From Pseudomonadota bacterium (lineage in GTDB: Bacteria > Pseudomonadota > Gammaproteobacteria > Burkholderiales > Casimicrobiaceae), in NCBI GenBank assembly GCA_018241745.1, contig JAFEDG010000007.1, positions 1 to 39,111 on the forward strand: a DNA stretch of 39,111 nt, written 5' to 3'. Shown piece after piece: positions 1 to 9,282 of the stretch. The notes beneath the pieces are model-generated. The model searched no databases. It saw only the letters and a program-made list of their open reading frames with translations, and was not told the origin of the DNA. A program made the position numbers and the translations under genes. Position 1 is the first letter of the stretch, and every line of letters starts with the position of its first letter.

Positions 1-242
1 GCCTCGATGGCGAGCGCGTGAACAGGGTGGGGAATCAGGTCGCCGACCCGCTCCAGCACCGCGCGGTGCCTGGCAAGGCGGCTAATTCCTGCGAACTGCT
101 CGGACACGATCAGCAGCGAAAAGTGCCCGCCACCGCCGGCCGCGCCCGCATGGCCTGCATGCTGGGCGCTGTCGTCGGTCAGGTCGAGGTGCAGCGGAGC
201 GAGCGGCGCGAGCCGCGTGCGCAGCAGGGCGGCGACATCCAT
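1..242 (-). CDS. bolA: BolA family protein (3' end cut by window edge)
   Basis: This reading frame starts with ATG at 242-240 and stays open to the left edge, giving the first 80 residues. BolA/YrbA proteins are small regulators and iron-sulfur trafficking partners of monothiol glutaredoxins. The visible part has the family pattern: an N-terminal helix, then a block reading GGGGHFSLLIVSEQF, then a segment with R-HR-V (ARHRAVLERVGDLIP) followed by HALAIEA, which is where BolA proteins carry their helix-turn-helix-like KH-type fold and the conserved HAL-I motif. The stop codon and last residues lie outside the window. The start lies only 4 bases after the stop of yciB on the same strand, and yciB-bolA adjacency is common in Burkholderiales, so the two are probably co-transcribed. 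Identification is from the motif order; the exact BolA subfamily cannot be settled from this fragment. Confidence 0.85.
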   Translation of the reverse strand, partial: MDVAALLRTRLAPLAPLHLDLTDDSAQHAGHAGAAGGGGHFSLLIVSEQFAGISRLARHRAVLERVGDLIPHPVHALAIE

Positions 243-246
243 GGCG

Positions 247-786
247 TCAGCTTTCCGTGGTCGTCTGCTCGGCGCCCATGTACCGCGCCAGGAACAGCCC
301 TTGCCCCAGCGCGAACAGCAGGCACAGCCCCAGCGCGCCCCACACCTTGAAGTTGACCCAGGTGCTCGTGGGGTAGTGGAAGGCGACGTACCAGTTGGCA
401 ACTGCCATGGCGGCGAAGAACGCGGTCCACGCCCACGTGAGGCGCGTCCAGACGGCCGGCGGCAGCTCGAGGCCCTTCATCACGTGGGCCAGCAGGTCGC
501 GGCCGGCGAGCTTGCCGCCGGCGAGGATGACGGCGAACGTCGCGTACAGCACCGTCGGCTTCCACTTGATGAAGTTCTCGTCCTGCAAGAGCAGCGTGGC
601 GCCACCGAACACGACGATGATCGCGAACGACAGCCAGTGCACGGCGGACAGCTTGCGCTGGTGATGGAACCATGCGATCTGGACGACGGACGCGACGATG
701 GCGACACCGGTCGCGACCATGATCCCGCCGAGCTTGAACGCGGCGAAGAACAGGATCAGCGGAAAGAAGTCGGCCAGCAACTGCAT
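247..786 (-). CDS. yciB: YciB-type inner membrane septation protein A
   Basis: The protein is 179 residues, the usual YciB/IspZ length of about 180. It begins with the family signature MQLLADFFPLILFFAAFK and has about five hydrophobic segments (roughly 3-22, 24-40, 50-66, 118-136 and 147-168). The loop with LLLQDENFIKWKPTVLYATFA around 65-86 is strongly conserved in the family. YciB is an inner membrane protein linked in enterobacteria to cell-envelope synthesis and septation; its biochemical role is unsettled. It is followed after 4 bases by bolA on the same strand. A perfect TATAAT lies only 8 bases upstream of the start codon, so the transcript probably has almost no leader. The family assignment is firm; the function is known only loosely from the family. 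Confidence 0.93.
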   Translation of the reverse strand: MQLLADFFPLILFFAAFKLGGIMVATGVAIVASVVQIAWFHHQRKLSAVHWLSFAIIVVFGGATLLLQDENFIKWKPTVLYATFAVILAGGKLAGRDLLAHVMKGLELPPAVWTRLTWAWTAFFAAMAVANWYVAFHYPTSTWVNFKVWGALGLCLLFALGQGLFLARYMGAEQTTTES

Positions 787-794
787 AACCCGCG

Positions 795-800
795 ATTATA
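795..800 (-). promoter_or_regulatory. Probable -10 element of yciB
   Basis: The minus strand reads TATAAT here, a perfect match to the sigma-70 -10 consensus, followed by CGCGGGTT and then the yciB ATG at 786. The predicted transcription start would fall about 0-3 bases before the start codon. No good -35 hexamer is visible at 16-18 bases, because that region is occupied by the GC hairpin at 817-840. The assignment therefore rests on the -10 alone. Confidence 0.45.
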
Positions 801-816
801 ACAGTCCGCAGGGGCG

Positions 817-840
817 GCCCTTGGTGGGCTGCCCAAGGGC
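817..840 (-). terminator. GC-rich hairpin after the exonuclease gene
   Basis: GCCCTTGG (817-824) and CCAAGGGC (833-840) form a perfect 8-bp stem with an 8-base loop. It starts 10 bases beyond the stop codon of the exonuclease gene on the minus strand. There is no T-run after it, so it may be a weak or Rho-assisted terminator, or simply an mRNA 3' end stabiliser. It also overlaps the expected -35 region of yciB. Confidence 0.4.
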
Positions 841-850
841 AGCGCTGCCG

Positions 851-1912
851 TCAGCCCGCGTCCTCGCTGGCCGGCGGGGCAGCCGCCGGCGGGGCGTCGT
901 CGGCCGCCGCCCCGTGCTCGCCTTCGAACGCCGTCTCGAGGACGTACGCGTCGCGGCCTTGCGCCGCCAGCCAGCGGACCAGCTCGTCGCGGTAACCGTG
1001 CGTGACCGCGACGCGCGGGGCGCCGCTGGCGGCAATCGCGGCGTTGAGCCCGGGCCAGTCGGCATGGTCGGACAGCACGAAGCCACGGTCGACGTTGCGC
1101 CGCCGCCGCGCGCCGCGAATGGCCATCCACCCCGACGCAAACGCGGTCCGCACGGCGCCGAAGCGGCGCAGCCACGGCGAGCCCTGGGCCGACGGCGGCG
1201 CGAGGATCAAGGCGCGGCTCCAGTCGGTGCCGGCCGGTGCGGTGCCCACGGGCAGCGTCGCCGGCAGCGCGATGCCCGCGGCGCGATAGGCGTCGTTCAG
1301 TGCCTCGACGGCGCCGTGCGTGCCGATCGGCCCATGGAAGGCGTCCGCCCGCGCAAGCTCCGCCAGCACGCGCTGGGCCTTGCCGAGCGCGTAGACGAAC
1401 AGCACGCTGGCGTGGCCGTCGGCGGCATTGGCGGCCCACCATCCCGACAGTGCGTCCGTCGTCGCGGCCGGCGATTCCCAGCGATAGATCGGCAGGCCGA
1501 ACGTCGACTCGGTGACGAACAGGTCGGCGCGGACCGGCTCGAACGGTGCGCAGGTGGGATCCGGCGCGAGTTTGTAATCTCCGCTGACGACGACTGCCTC
1601 GCCGCGGTGCGCGATGCGCACCTGCGCGCTGCCGAGCACGTGGCCGGCCGGATGCAGCGACACGTCGACGTCGCCGATGCGCCGCCGCTCCCCATAGCCC
1701 AGCGTGTCGATCGCCGCATCCGCGCCGAGCCGCCGCGCGAACAGCGGCAGGCCGGGTCGCGCCACGAGGTAATGCGCGCTGCCGGGACGCGCGTGGTCGG
1801 CGTGGGCGTGCGTGACGACCGCGCGTCCGACGGGGCGCCACGGGTCGATGTAAAAGTCACCGGCCGCGCAGTACAGGCCGGACGGCGTGACGTCGAGCAG
1901 CGGCGTGTCCAC
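851..1912 (-). CDS. Ligase-associated DNA exonuclease (metallo-beta-lactamase fold)
   Basis: The 353-residue protein has the metallo-beta-lactamase/beta-CASP-like layout of ligase-associated exonucleases. The zinc motif THAHADH is at 34-40, the second histidine block HPAGHVLGSAQV is near 88-99, then VVSGDYK with the metal-binding aspartate, and a C-terminal FVLSDHADW motif. In the family the enzyme trims DNA ends and is usually encoded with an ATP-dependent DNA ligase and a large Lhr-type helicase. Neither partner is present nearby: the upstream gene is ampD, ending 4 bases before this start, and the downstream side is yciB. The start codon is GTG at 1912-1910, which fits the short spacing to ampD; no better start is visible. 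The C-terminal tail of about 25 residues is Ala/Pro-rich and looks like disordered extension. Family identification is good, the repair role is inferred from the family. Confidence 0.83.
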   Translation of the reverse strand: MDTPLLDVTPSGLYCAAGDFYIDPWRPVGRAVVTHAHADHARPGSAHYLVARPGLPLFARRLGADAAIDTLGYGERRRIGDVDVSLHPAGHVLGSAQVRIAHRGEAVVVSGDYKLAPDPTCAPFEPVRADLFVTESTFGLPIYRWESPAATTDALSGWWAANAADGHASVLFVYALGKAQRVLAELARADAFHGPIGTHGAVEALNDAYRAAGIALPATLPVGTAPAGTDWSRALILAPPSAQGSPWLRRFGAVRTAFASGWMAIRGARRRRNVDRGFVLSDHADWPGLNAAIAASGAPRVAVTHGYRDELVRWLAAQGRDAYVLETAFEGEHGAAADDAPPAAAPPASEDAG

Positions 1913-1916
1913 GCCG

Positions 1917-2468
1917 TCAGCGCGCGACGAGCCGGCGCAGGCGTGGCCAGTCGAACGCGGGGCCCGGGTCCGTCTTGCGGTCGGGCGCGATGTCGCTGTG
2001 GCCGACGATGTCGACGATCGGGTAGCGGTGGCGCAGCGCGCGGATCAACCGCGCGAGCACGCTGTATTGCGCGGTGGCGTAGGGCAGGTCGTCCGTGCCC
2101 TCGAGCTCGATGCCCACCGAGAAGTCGTTGCAGCGCTCGCGGCCCTTCCACGCCGAGACGCCGGCATGCCAGGCGCGATCGTTGGCGCTGACGAACTGGA
2201 GCAGCTCGCCGTCGCGACGGATGAAGAAATGCGACGACACGCGCAGGTGCGCGATGCCGGCGAAGTACGGATGCGCCGCCGGATCGAGCGTGTTGGTGAA
2301 CAGCCGGACGACGTCGTCGGTGCCGAACACGCCCGGCGGCAGCGAGATGTTGTGGACGACGATCATGTCCACCGCGACGCCGGGCGGCCGCGCGTCGGCA
2401 TTGGGCGAGCGGATCTGGCGCGCGAGCGTGGCAATGCCGTTCGCGTCGAGCGCCAGCCGCGCGGCCAT
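1917..2468 (-). CDS. ampD: 1,6-anhydro-N-acetylmuramyl-L-alanine amidase AmpD
   Basis: AmpD is a cytoplasmic zinc amidase that cleaves the peptide from anhydro-muropeptides during cell-wall recycling; its loss raises AmpC beta-lactamase in species with ampR-ampC. The 183-residue product has the expected length and the ligands of the family: His39 in MIVVHNISLPPG, His157 in IVGHSDIAPDRKTDPGP and Asp167 in the same motif, plus Glu121 in VGIELEGTD as the conserved acidic residue. There is no signal peptide, as expected. The ATG overlaps the stop codon of the upstream S9 peptidase by one base (TGATG), and the downstream exonuclease starts 4 bases after its stop, so the three are probably translated from one message. 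The ampE-like gene that accompanies ampD in enterobacteria is not adjacent; a CobD/AmpE-like gene lies at 37754-38716. Confidence 0.93.
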   Translation of the reverse strand: MAARLALDANGIATLARQIRSPNADARPPGVAVDMIVVHNISLPPGVFGTDDVVRLFTNTLDPAAHPYFAGIAHLRVSSHFFIRRDGELLQFVSANDRAWHAGVSAWKGRERCNDFSVGIELEGTDDLPYATAQYSVLARLIRALRHRYPIVDIVGHSDIAPDRKTDPGPAFDWPRLRRLVAR

Positions 2469-4408
2469 CAGGGCTTCAACGGCGCGTCGGGATGCAGGTA
2501 CTTGGCGAAGAACGCTTCCATCGCGCCGTAGAACTCGAACTGGTTCTCCTCGTTGTGGAAGCCGTGGCCTTCGTTGTCCTTGACGATGTACTGGACGTCG
2601 ACGCCGCGCTTCTTGAGCGCCGCCACCATCTGGTCGCTCTCGTCCTTGTTCACGCGCGGGTCGCGGGCGCCCTGCGCGATCAACAGCGGCGTGACGATCT
2701 TGTCCGCGTTGTTCACCGGCGACGTCGCCATCATCCGCTCCTTGTCCTTCACCGGGTCGCCGATCATCTCGTACGTCTTCGGCAGCTCCGGCCGCCAGTA
2801 GGGCGGGATCGTGTTCAGGAACGTGAGCAGGTTGGCGACGCCCACATAGTCGACGGCCGCCGCGTACAGGTCCGGCGTCTTGGTGATGCCGGACAGCGTC
2901 GCATAGCCACCGTAGCTGCCGCCGTAGATGCCGATCCGCTTCGGGTCCGCGATGCCCTGCGCGACCAGCCACTTCACGCCGTCGGTGATGTCGTCCTGCA
3001 TCGCGAGGCCCCACTGGCCGAAGCTCGCTTCCCAGAACTTGCGCCCGTAGCCGAGCGAGCCGCGATAGTTGATCTGGAGGATGCAGTAACCGCGGTTGGC
3101 GAGGAACTGGACCTCCGGATTGAAGCCCCAGCTGTCGCGCGCCCACGGACCGCCGTGCGGGTTGACGATGCAGGCAAGGTCCTTCGGCGCGCGGCCCACC
3201 GGCAGCGTCAGGTAGCCGTGGATCGTCAGGCCGTCGCGCGCGGTGAACGTCACCGGCTTCATCGGCGCCATCGCCGCGACCGGCAGCTTGTCGTTGATGT
3301 CGGCGAGCTTCGACAGCTTGTTCGTCGGCGCGTCGTAGACGTAGCGCGTGCCGGGCGTCCGGTCGCTGAACGCGGCGACGATGAAGCGCGTCTCCGGCAG
3401 GCTCGCGCTCTGCAGCAGCAGTTCCATGCCGGGCAGCTGTTGTTCGAGCTTGGCGAACATCGCCTTGTAGGCCGGGTCGAAGAACTGGCGATGGAGCCGC
3501 GCATCCTCGTACTCCGCCGCGATCAGGCGCTTGTGCGCGCGCGACCAGCTCGCGCCGGACACATCCGCGGCATCCGTGGCGAACACGACGTGCTCGACGT
3601 CCGGTTGCGCCGGGTCGATGCGCACCAGCGCCTTCTTGTCGCGGCCGCGGTTGCTGATCGCGTAGAAATGGCGGTTGTCGGCGTCGAAGAACGCGAGGTT
3701 GACGTCCGTCTTGTAGTCGGTGGTGATGATCGGCTTGAACGCGGACTTCTCGTCCGGGCGATACAGGATCACCGTGTCGAGGCCCGTCGTCTTCACGGCC
3801 ATGCGCACGTTGCCGGCATGGTCGGTCAGCCAGCCGACGTAGTCGCCGGGGTTCTGCGCGACAAGCGTTTCCGCGCCGGTGGCGAGCGTGTAGCGATACA
3901 CGTCGAACACTTCCGCGTTGCGCCGGTTGTGGCTGATCAGCACGTGCGCCGGGTCGTCGGGCAGGTCGTCCTCGACGGACGCGCGCAGCTTGTCGCCGGG
4001 CGTCAGGTCGCGCACGTTGCCGGTCTTCACGTCGACCGCGACGACGTGATAGTTCTCGTCGCCGCCGAAGTCCTTCTGGTACAGGATCGTGTCGCTGCCC
4101 TTCCAGAAGTAGTTGGCGATGTCGCGCGCCGTCTCGTGCGTCAGCTGGCGCGCCTCGCCGTGCGGCCTGCCATCGACCAGGGGCTGCACGAAGATGTTGA
4201 GCCGCCGCTGGCCCTGGCCGTTGTCCACCGGCTTCATGTACGAAAGCGTCTTGCCGTCGCCGGACAGCCGGAAGTAGGCGATGTCCGGCTGCGCGAAGAA
4301 GTCGCGGACCGGGTAGTGCGGCGGCATGGGCTCGGTGACGGCGTGGGCCGGCTGCGCGGCGAGCACTGCGAGCGCGAGCGTGGAGGCGGAAAGCAGGCGG
4401 GTCAGCAT
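2468..4408 (-). CDS. Exported S9 family peptidase (acyl-aminoacyl / dipeptidyl peptidase type)
   Basis: The product from the chosen ATG at 4408 is 646 residues. It begins with a signal peptide (MLTRLLSASTLALAVLAAQPAHA), which is why this start is preferred over an in-frame GTG at 4471. Residues about 40-380 form the beta-propeller region, and about 385-646 the alpha/beta-hydrolase domain. The catalytic triad is visible: Ser498 in GIYGGSYGGYA, Asp583 in QGARDPRVN and His615 in DNEGHGF, with the oxyanion motif VNPHGGPWARD at 415-425. Such enzymes clip short peptides in the periplasm. The gene sits between pilR (103-base gap) and ampD (one-base overlap), where many related genomes have pilR and ampD directly adjacent. 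It could therefore be an inserted neighbour rather than a functional part of either system. Substrate is unknown. Confidence 0.9.
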   Translation of the reverse strand: MLTRLLSASTLALAVLAAQPAHAVTEPMPPHYPVRDFFAQPDIAYFRLSGDGKTLSYMKPVDNGQGQRRLNIFVQPLVDGRPHGEARQLTHETARDIANYFWKGSDTILYQKDFGGDENYHVVAVDVKTGNVRDLTPGDKLRASVEDDLPDDPAHVLISHNRRNAEVFDVYRYTLATGAETLVAQNPGDYVGWLTDHAGNVRMAVKTTGLDTVILYRPDEKSAFKPIITTDYKTDVNLAFFDADNRHFYAISNRGRDKKALVRIDPAQPDVEHVVFATDAADVSGASWSRAHKRLIAAEYEDARLHRQFFDPAYKAMFAKLEQQLPGMELLLQSASLPETRFIVAAFSDRTPGTRYVYDAPTNKLSKLADINDKLPVAAMAPMKPVTFTARDGLTIHGYLTLPVGRAPKDLACIVNPHGGPWARDSWGFNPEVQFLANRGYCILQINYRGSLGYGRKFWEASFGQWGLAMQDDITDGVKWLVAQGIADPKRIGIYGGSYGGYATLSGITKTPDLYAAAVDYVGVANLLTFLNTIPPYWRPELPKTYEMIGDPVKDKERMMATSPVNNADKIVTPLLIAQGARDPRVNKDESDQMVAALKKRGVDVQYIVKDNEGHGFHNEENQFEFYGAMEAFFAKYLHPDAPLKP

Positions 4409-4511
4409 GGCGATGGCGTCATGGAGGGTCAAAAACGGATTGGATGCGGCGGCCCCCGCGCCCGGATTCACCGATCCCGGAGGCGCGCGAGCGGCCGCGC
4501 ATGCGTCGGAC

Positions 4512-5849
4512 TCACTTGATGCCCAGACGTTCCATCCGGTAGCGCATCGCGCGGAACGTGATGCCCAGCAGCTTGGCCGCAGCCGTCCGGTTGAAGCGCG
4601 TCTTTTCCAGCGCCTCGTTGATCGCCTGGCGCTCGACGCGGTCCAGGTAATCCTGCAGCGGCCACTTCTCGCCGGGGGGCATCGCGACGTCGGCTTCCTC
4701 CGCCGGCGGCGTCAGGTGCAGGTCCTCGGCGCTGATGTGCGTCGGGTCCGCGGCGAGCGACAGGCCGCGCTCCAGGATGTTCTCCAGTTCGCGGACGTTG
4801 CCGGGGAACGGGTAGATCGATAGCGCCGCGACTGCATCCGGTTCGAGGCCTGCCGCCTGGCCGCGCGCGAGGCGCGTCAGGATTGCACGCGCGATCAACG
4901 GGATGTCCTCGCCCATCTCGCGCAACGGGGGCATCGGCAGCTCGATGACGTGCAGCCGGTAGTAGAGGTCCTGGCGGAACTCGCCGTTCTCGACCAGCGC
5001 GGCAAGCTTCTTGTGCGTGGCGCTGATGATGCGCACGTCGACCGGCTCCTCCTGCGTGGCACCGACCTTGCGCACCTTCTTCTCCTGGATCGCGCGCAGC
5101 AGCTTGACCTGCATCGCGAGTGGCAGGTCGGCCACCTCGTCGAGGAACAGCGTGCCGCCGTTGGCGGCCTGGAAGAAGCCGTCGCGGTCGGTCTCCGCGC
5201 CGGTGAACGCCCCCTTCTTGTAGCCGAAGAACTCGCTTTCCATCAGGTTCTCGGGGATCGCGCCGCAGTTCACTGCGATGAACGGCAGTTCGCTGCGCGG
5301 GCCGCCCAGGTGGATCATCCGCGCCGCGAGTTCCTTGCCGGACCCCGACTCGCCGTTGATGAACACCGGCGCCTGGCTCTTGGCGAGGCGTTCGATCAGG
5401 CCGCGCACCTGCTGCATAGCGGGGGATTCGCCGAGCAGCTGGTACGACGCGGGCGACTGCTGCTTGTCGGGAACCTTCAGCGCCTGCTTCACCAGCGCGC
5501 GCAGCTGCTCGAGCGCGACGGGCTTGGCGAGGTAGTCGAACGCGCCGGCCTTCAGCGCGGCGACGGCATTTTCCGCGCTGCCGTGGGCGGTGATCACCGC
5601 GACGGGGACGTCGAGCGCCTTTGCCGTGATGTGCTCGACGACGCGCAGGCCTTCGCCGTCCGGCATCCGCATGTCGGTCAGGCACAGGTCGAAGGGCTCG
5701 CGGTCGAGGTAGCGGATCGCTTCCGCAACCGACTCGGCGCGGGTCGTGTCCAGCCCCATGCGCGACAGCGTGAGCTCCAGCAGTTCGAGCAGGTCCGGCT
5801 CGTCGTCGACGACGAGGATCTTCGGTTGGCCTCGGAGGCGGCGGCTCAT
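4512..5849 (-). CDS. pilR: Sigma-54-dependent response regulator PilR
   Basis: A 445-residue NtrC-class regulator, the same length as Pseudomonas PilR. The receiver domain covers about 9-122, with phospho-acceptor Asp59 in LCLTDMRMPDGEG. The AAA+ domain covers about 135-365, with Walker A GESGSGKE at 166-173, the sigma-54 contact loop GAFTGA at 213-218 and Walker B GGTLFLDEV at 231-239. A Fis-type helix-turn-helix is at the C-terminus (NRTAAAKLLGITFRAMRYRM). Both GAFTGA and the phospho-acceptor are intact, so it should activate sigma-54 promoters, in known systems the major pilin gene pilA. It follows pilS on the same strand after a 52-base gap. No pilin gene is in the window. The naming rests on domain structure plus the pilS neighbour, not on the receiver domain alone. 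Confidence 0.93.
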   Translation of the reverse strand: MSRRLRGQPKILVVDDEPDLLELLELTLSRMGLDTTRAESVAEAIRYLDREPFDLCLTDMRMPDGEGLRVVEHITAKALDVPVAVITAHGSAENAVAALKAGAFDYLAKPVALEQLRALVKQALKVPDKQQSPASYQLLGESPAMQQVRGLIERLAKSQAPVFINGESGSGKELAARMIHLGGPRSELPFIAVNCGAIPENLMESEFFGYKKGAFTGAETDRDGFFQAANGGTLFLDEVADLPLAMQVKLLRAIQEKKVRKVGATQEEPVDVRIISATHKKLAALVENGEFRQDLYYRLHVIELPMPPLREMGEDIPLIARAILTRLARGQAAGLEPDAVAALSIYPFPGNVRELENILERGLSLAADPTHISAEDLHLTPPAEEADVAMPPGEKWPLQDYLDRVERQAINEALEKTRFNRTAAAKLLGITFRAMRYRMERLGIK

Positions 5850-5901
5850 GGATGGGTCTCCCGTGTGCGGTCTTGTCGTGGCGTGCGTTGGGGGGCGTGC
5901 G

Positions 5902-7530
5902 TCAACCCGGGATGACCGCCCGCTTGAGCGTCATCCGGAAGTGCGCGCCCGGCGTCTTGGGCAGCAGCTCGAGCGTCGCGCCGTTGGAATCCGCGAGCTC
6001 GCGCGCGATGTACAGGCCGAGCCCCGTGCCGCCCGGTCGCGTCGTGAAGAACGGCTCGAAGATCTGCCCGCGCAGCTCGGCGGGGATGCCGGGGCCGTCG
6101 TCCTGCAGCTCGCAGATCACCGCATCGCCCATGTAGCCCGGGCGCCCGGTGATGCGGATGCTGCCGTCCTTCTTCTGGCAATGCTGCCACGCGTTGCGGA
6201 TCAGGTTCCAGAAGATCTGATTCAGGTGCCCGCGGTCGAAGATCACGAGCAGGTCGTCGGGAATGTGCACGACGACGCTCTGCGGCGGCATGTTCTCGCC
6301 CTGCACGATCTCGTCGATCAGTCCGTGCATGAACTCGACGAGCTGGATCGTCTCCGGCTGCTGGCGGTCGCGCCGGTTGAGCTGCAGCACTTCGCCGACG
6401 ATGCGGTCGATCCGCCGCGCGTTGTTGCGGATCATCGCGAGCAGCCGCTGGCCCTCGGGCGCCACGGTCCCGTCCTCCTCGAGCAGCTGCGCCGCCTGGT
6501 TGATCGCCGACAGCGGGTTGCGCACCTCGTGCGCGATCGACGCGGTCAGGCGGCCCATCGCGGCGAGCTTCATCTGCTGCGCTTCCGTCTGTGCGCGGCC
6601 CAGGTCCTCGAGGTAGATCAGCGTGCCGCCGTTGAGGCCCGAGCCGATGCGCACGAGCCGCACGCGCAGCAGCCGCTGCGTGGCCTCGACCTTGAACGGC
6701 TCGAGCGTCTCCGTGCTGTCGTCCTGCCAGCGCCGCCAGTAGTTGTGCAGCACCGAGCTGAACTCGGCGAGGCGCATGCCGCCGCGCATCCGGCCGAAGC
6801 CGCCGAGCAGTCGCGTGACCTGCGCGTTGTGGCCGCGGACGACGCCGTTCAGGTCGACGACGAGCACGCCGTCCTGCATGTCCTGGATGATCAGGCGGTT
6901 GACCTGCTCGAGGTTGGCGACGTCGATGCCGCGCTGCGCGGCGAGGTCCTCCGACGCTTTCGTATAGCGCCCCAGGGCGACCGCGATGCCCACCGTCGCG
7001 AAGTAGCCGAACCCGATGAGGCCTGTCTGGAAGACCTGCGTTCCCCCGATCTGGCCCTCGATCGCGCGGAACGTGTCGAGCCCCAGCAGCACCACCGACG
7101 CGATCGCCGCATGGAAGAACGCCGTACGGGTGCGCAGCAGCCAGCCGCTGGCGGCGAGCTGCGGGAACAACAGGATGGGCAGCGGCGCGACCGCGTTGCC
7201 ACCGGACACGATGATCATCGCGATGAAGAGGATGTCGCCGACCAGCAGGCCCAGCGACATCGCGGACAGCGACGGCATCGCGCGTCCCGTCTGCACCCAC
7301 CAGAACGCCGCGAGCGAGAAGACGAAGTACAGCGCAGCGCCGGTGACGAACGCGTTGGGTGCGGTGACCTGGATCGCGCGCAGGTCCAACAACAGCGCGA
7401 TGCCGAGCAGCACGGTCGCGCACACGGCCCGGTACAGCGCGACGATCCACTGGATGCGGTGGCTGGAGTCGACCACCGACAGCGGCATGGGCGGCGGCTC
7501 GTACGGCGGAATGGCGGGAGCGGGCTGCAT
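5902..7530 (-). CDS. pilS: Type IV pilus sensor histidine kinase PilS
   Basis: The 542-residue protein has about six hydrophobic segments between residues 28 and 188, as in PilS, where this region senses pilin level in the membrane. A PAS domain follows at about 205-310 (IIQDMQDGVLVVDLNGVVRGHN). The transmitter is complete: phospho-acceptor His334 in SIAHEVRNPLSAI, N box NQIFWNLIRNAWQH, G1 DDGPGIP, F box IFEPFFTT and G2 GGTGLGLYIA. It is expected to phosphorylate PilR, encoded directly downstream. The first ATG at 7530 is used; residues 1-25 are proline-rich, and a later Met at residue 15 is a possible alternative start. It is preceded by the PP0621-type gene with a 31-base gap. Confidence 0.93.
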   Translation of the reverse strand: MQPAPAIPPYEPPPMPLSVVDSSHRIQWIVALYRAVCATVLLGIALLLDLRAIQVTAPNAFVTGAALYFVFSLAAFWWVQTGRAMPSLSAMSLGLLVGDILFIAMIIVSGGNAVAPLPILLFPQLAASGWLLRTRTAFFHAAIASVVLLGLDTFRAIEGQIGGTQVFQTGLIGFGYFATVGIAVALGRYTKASEDLAAQRGIDVANLEQVNRLIIQDMQDGVLVVDLNGVVRGHNAQVTRLLGGFGRMRGGMRLAEFSSVLHNYWRRWQDDSTETLEPFKVEATQRLLRVRLVRIGSGLNGGTLIYLEDLGRAQTEAQQMKLAAMGRLTASIAHEVRNPLSAINQAAQLLEEDGTVAPEGQRLLAMIRNNARRIDRIVGEVLQLNRRDRQQPETIQLVEFMHGLIDEIVQGENMPPQSVVVHIPDDLLVIFDRGHLNQIFWNLIRNAWQHCQKKDGSIRITGRPGYMGDAVICELQDDGPGIPAELRGQIFEPFFTTRPGGTGLGLYIARELADSNGATLELLPKTPGAHFRMTLKRAVIPG

Positions 7531-7561
7531 GCTGCGTTATGCGCGAAAGCGCGGGGTCAAG

Positions 7562-7791
7562 TCAACGCTCGTGCGCGCAGGGGCCGCTCGCGCAGCGAAA
7601 GCCGTCGCCCGCCGGCAACGCCTCGGTGCGCGGGATGTAGGTCCGGCAGCGTTCGCAGCGGACCATCGGCTGGGCGGCAGCCTCGCGCCGGCCACCGGCG
7701 GCGCGCCGCCGCGCCGCCAGCTGCGCGGCGTTGTACAGCCGCAGCCCGAACAGCACGAGGAAGACGATACCGATCCAGAACAGGATCTTGC

Positions 7792-7795
<4 letters not shown>
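7562..7795 (-). CDS. PP0621-type small membrane-anchored zinc-ribbon protein
   Basis: This 77-residue protein has one N-terminal transmembrane segment (ILFWIGIVFLVLFGLRLYNA), an Arg/Ala-rich linker, and a C-terminal domain with four cysteines in a zinc-ribbon-like pattern: Cys47 and Cys50 (CERC), Cys68 and Cys73 (CASGPC). The PP0621 family is found directly upstream of pilS in many beta- and gammaproteobacteria, which is the position here; its function is not known. The start is a TTG at 7795-7793 that overlaps the TGA of the preceding FAD oxidase (TTGA), a translational-coupling arrangement like the common ATGA. No ATG lies nearby in frame before the membrane segment. A role in or near pilus sensing is only an inference from position. 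Confidence 0.82.
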
Positions 7796-9210
<1,415 letters not shown>

Positions 9211-9282
9211 AGGGGACGATAGTACCGCGCGACGCGCGCGTTCGACGCGCCGCCGTTGACACTCAAACACCGAGGAGGAGCG

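Noticed and set aside
2492..4519. A 675-residue plus-strand frame opposite the S9 peptidase.
   Set aside because: Antisense shadow with biased composition and no recognisable domain.
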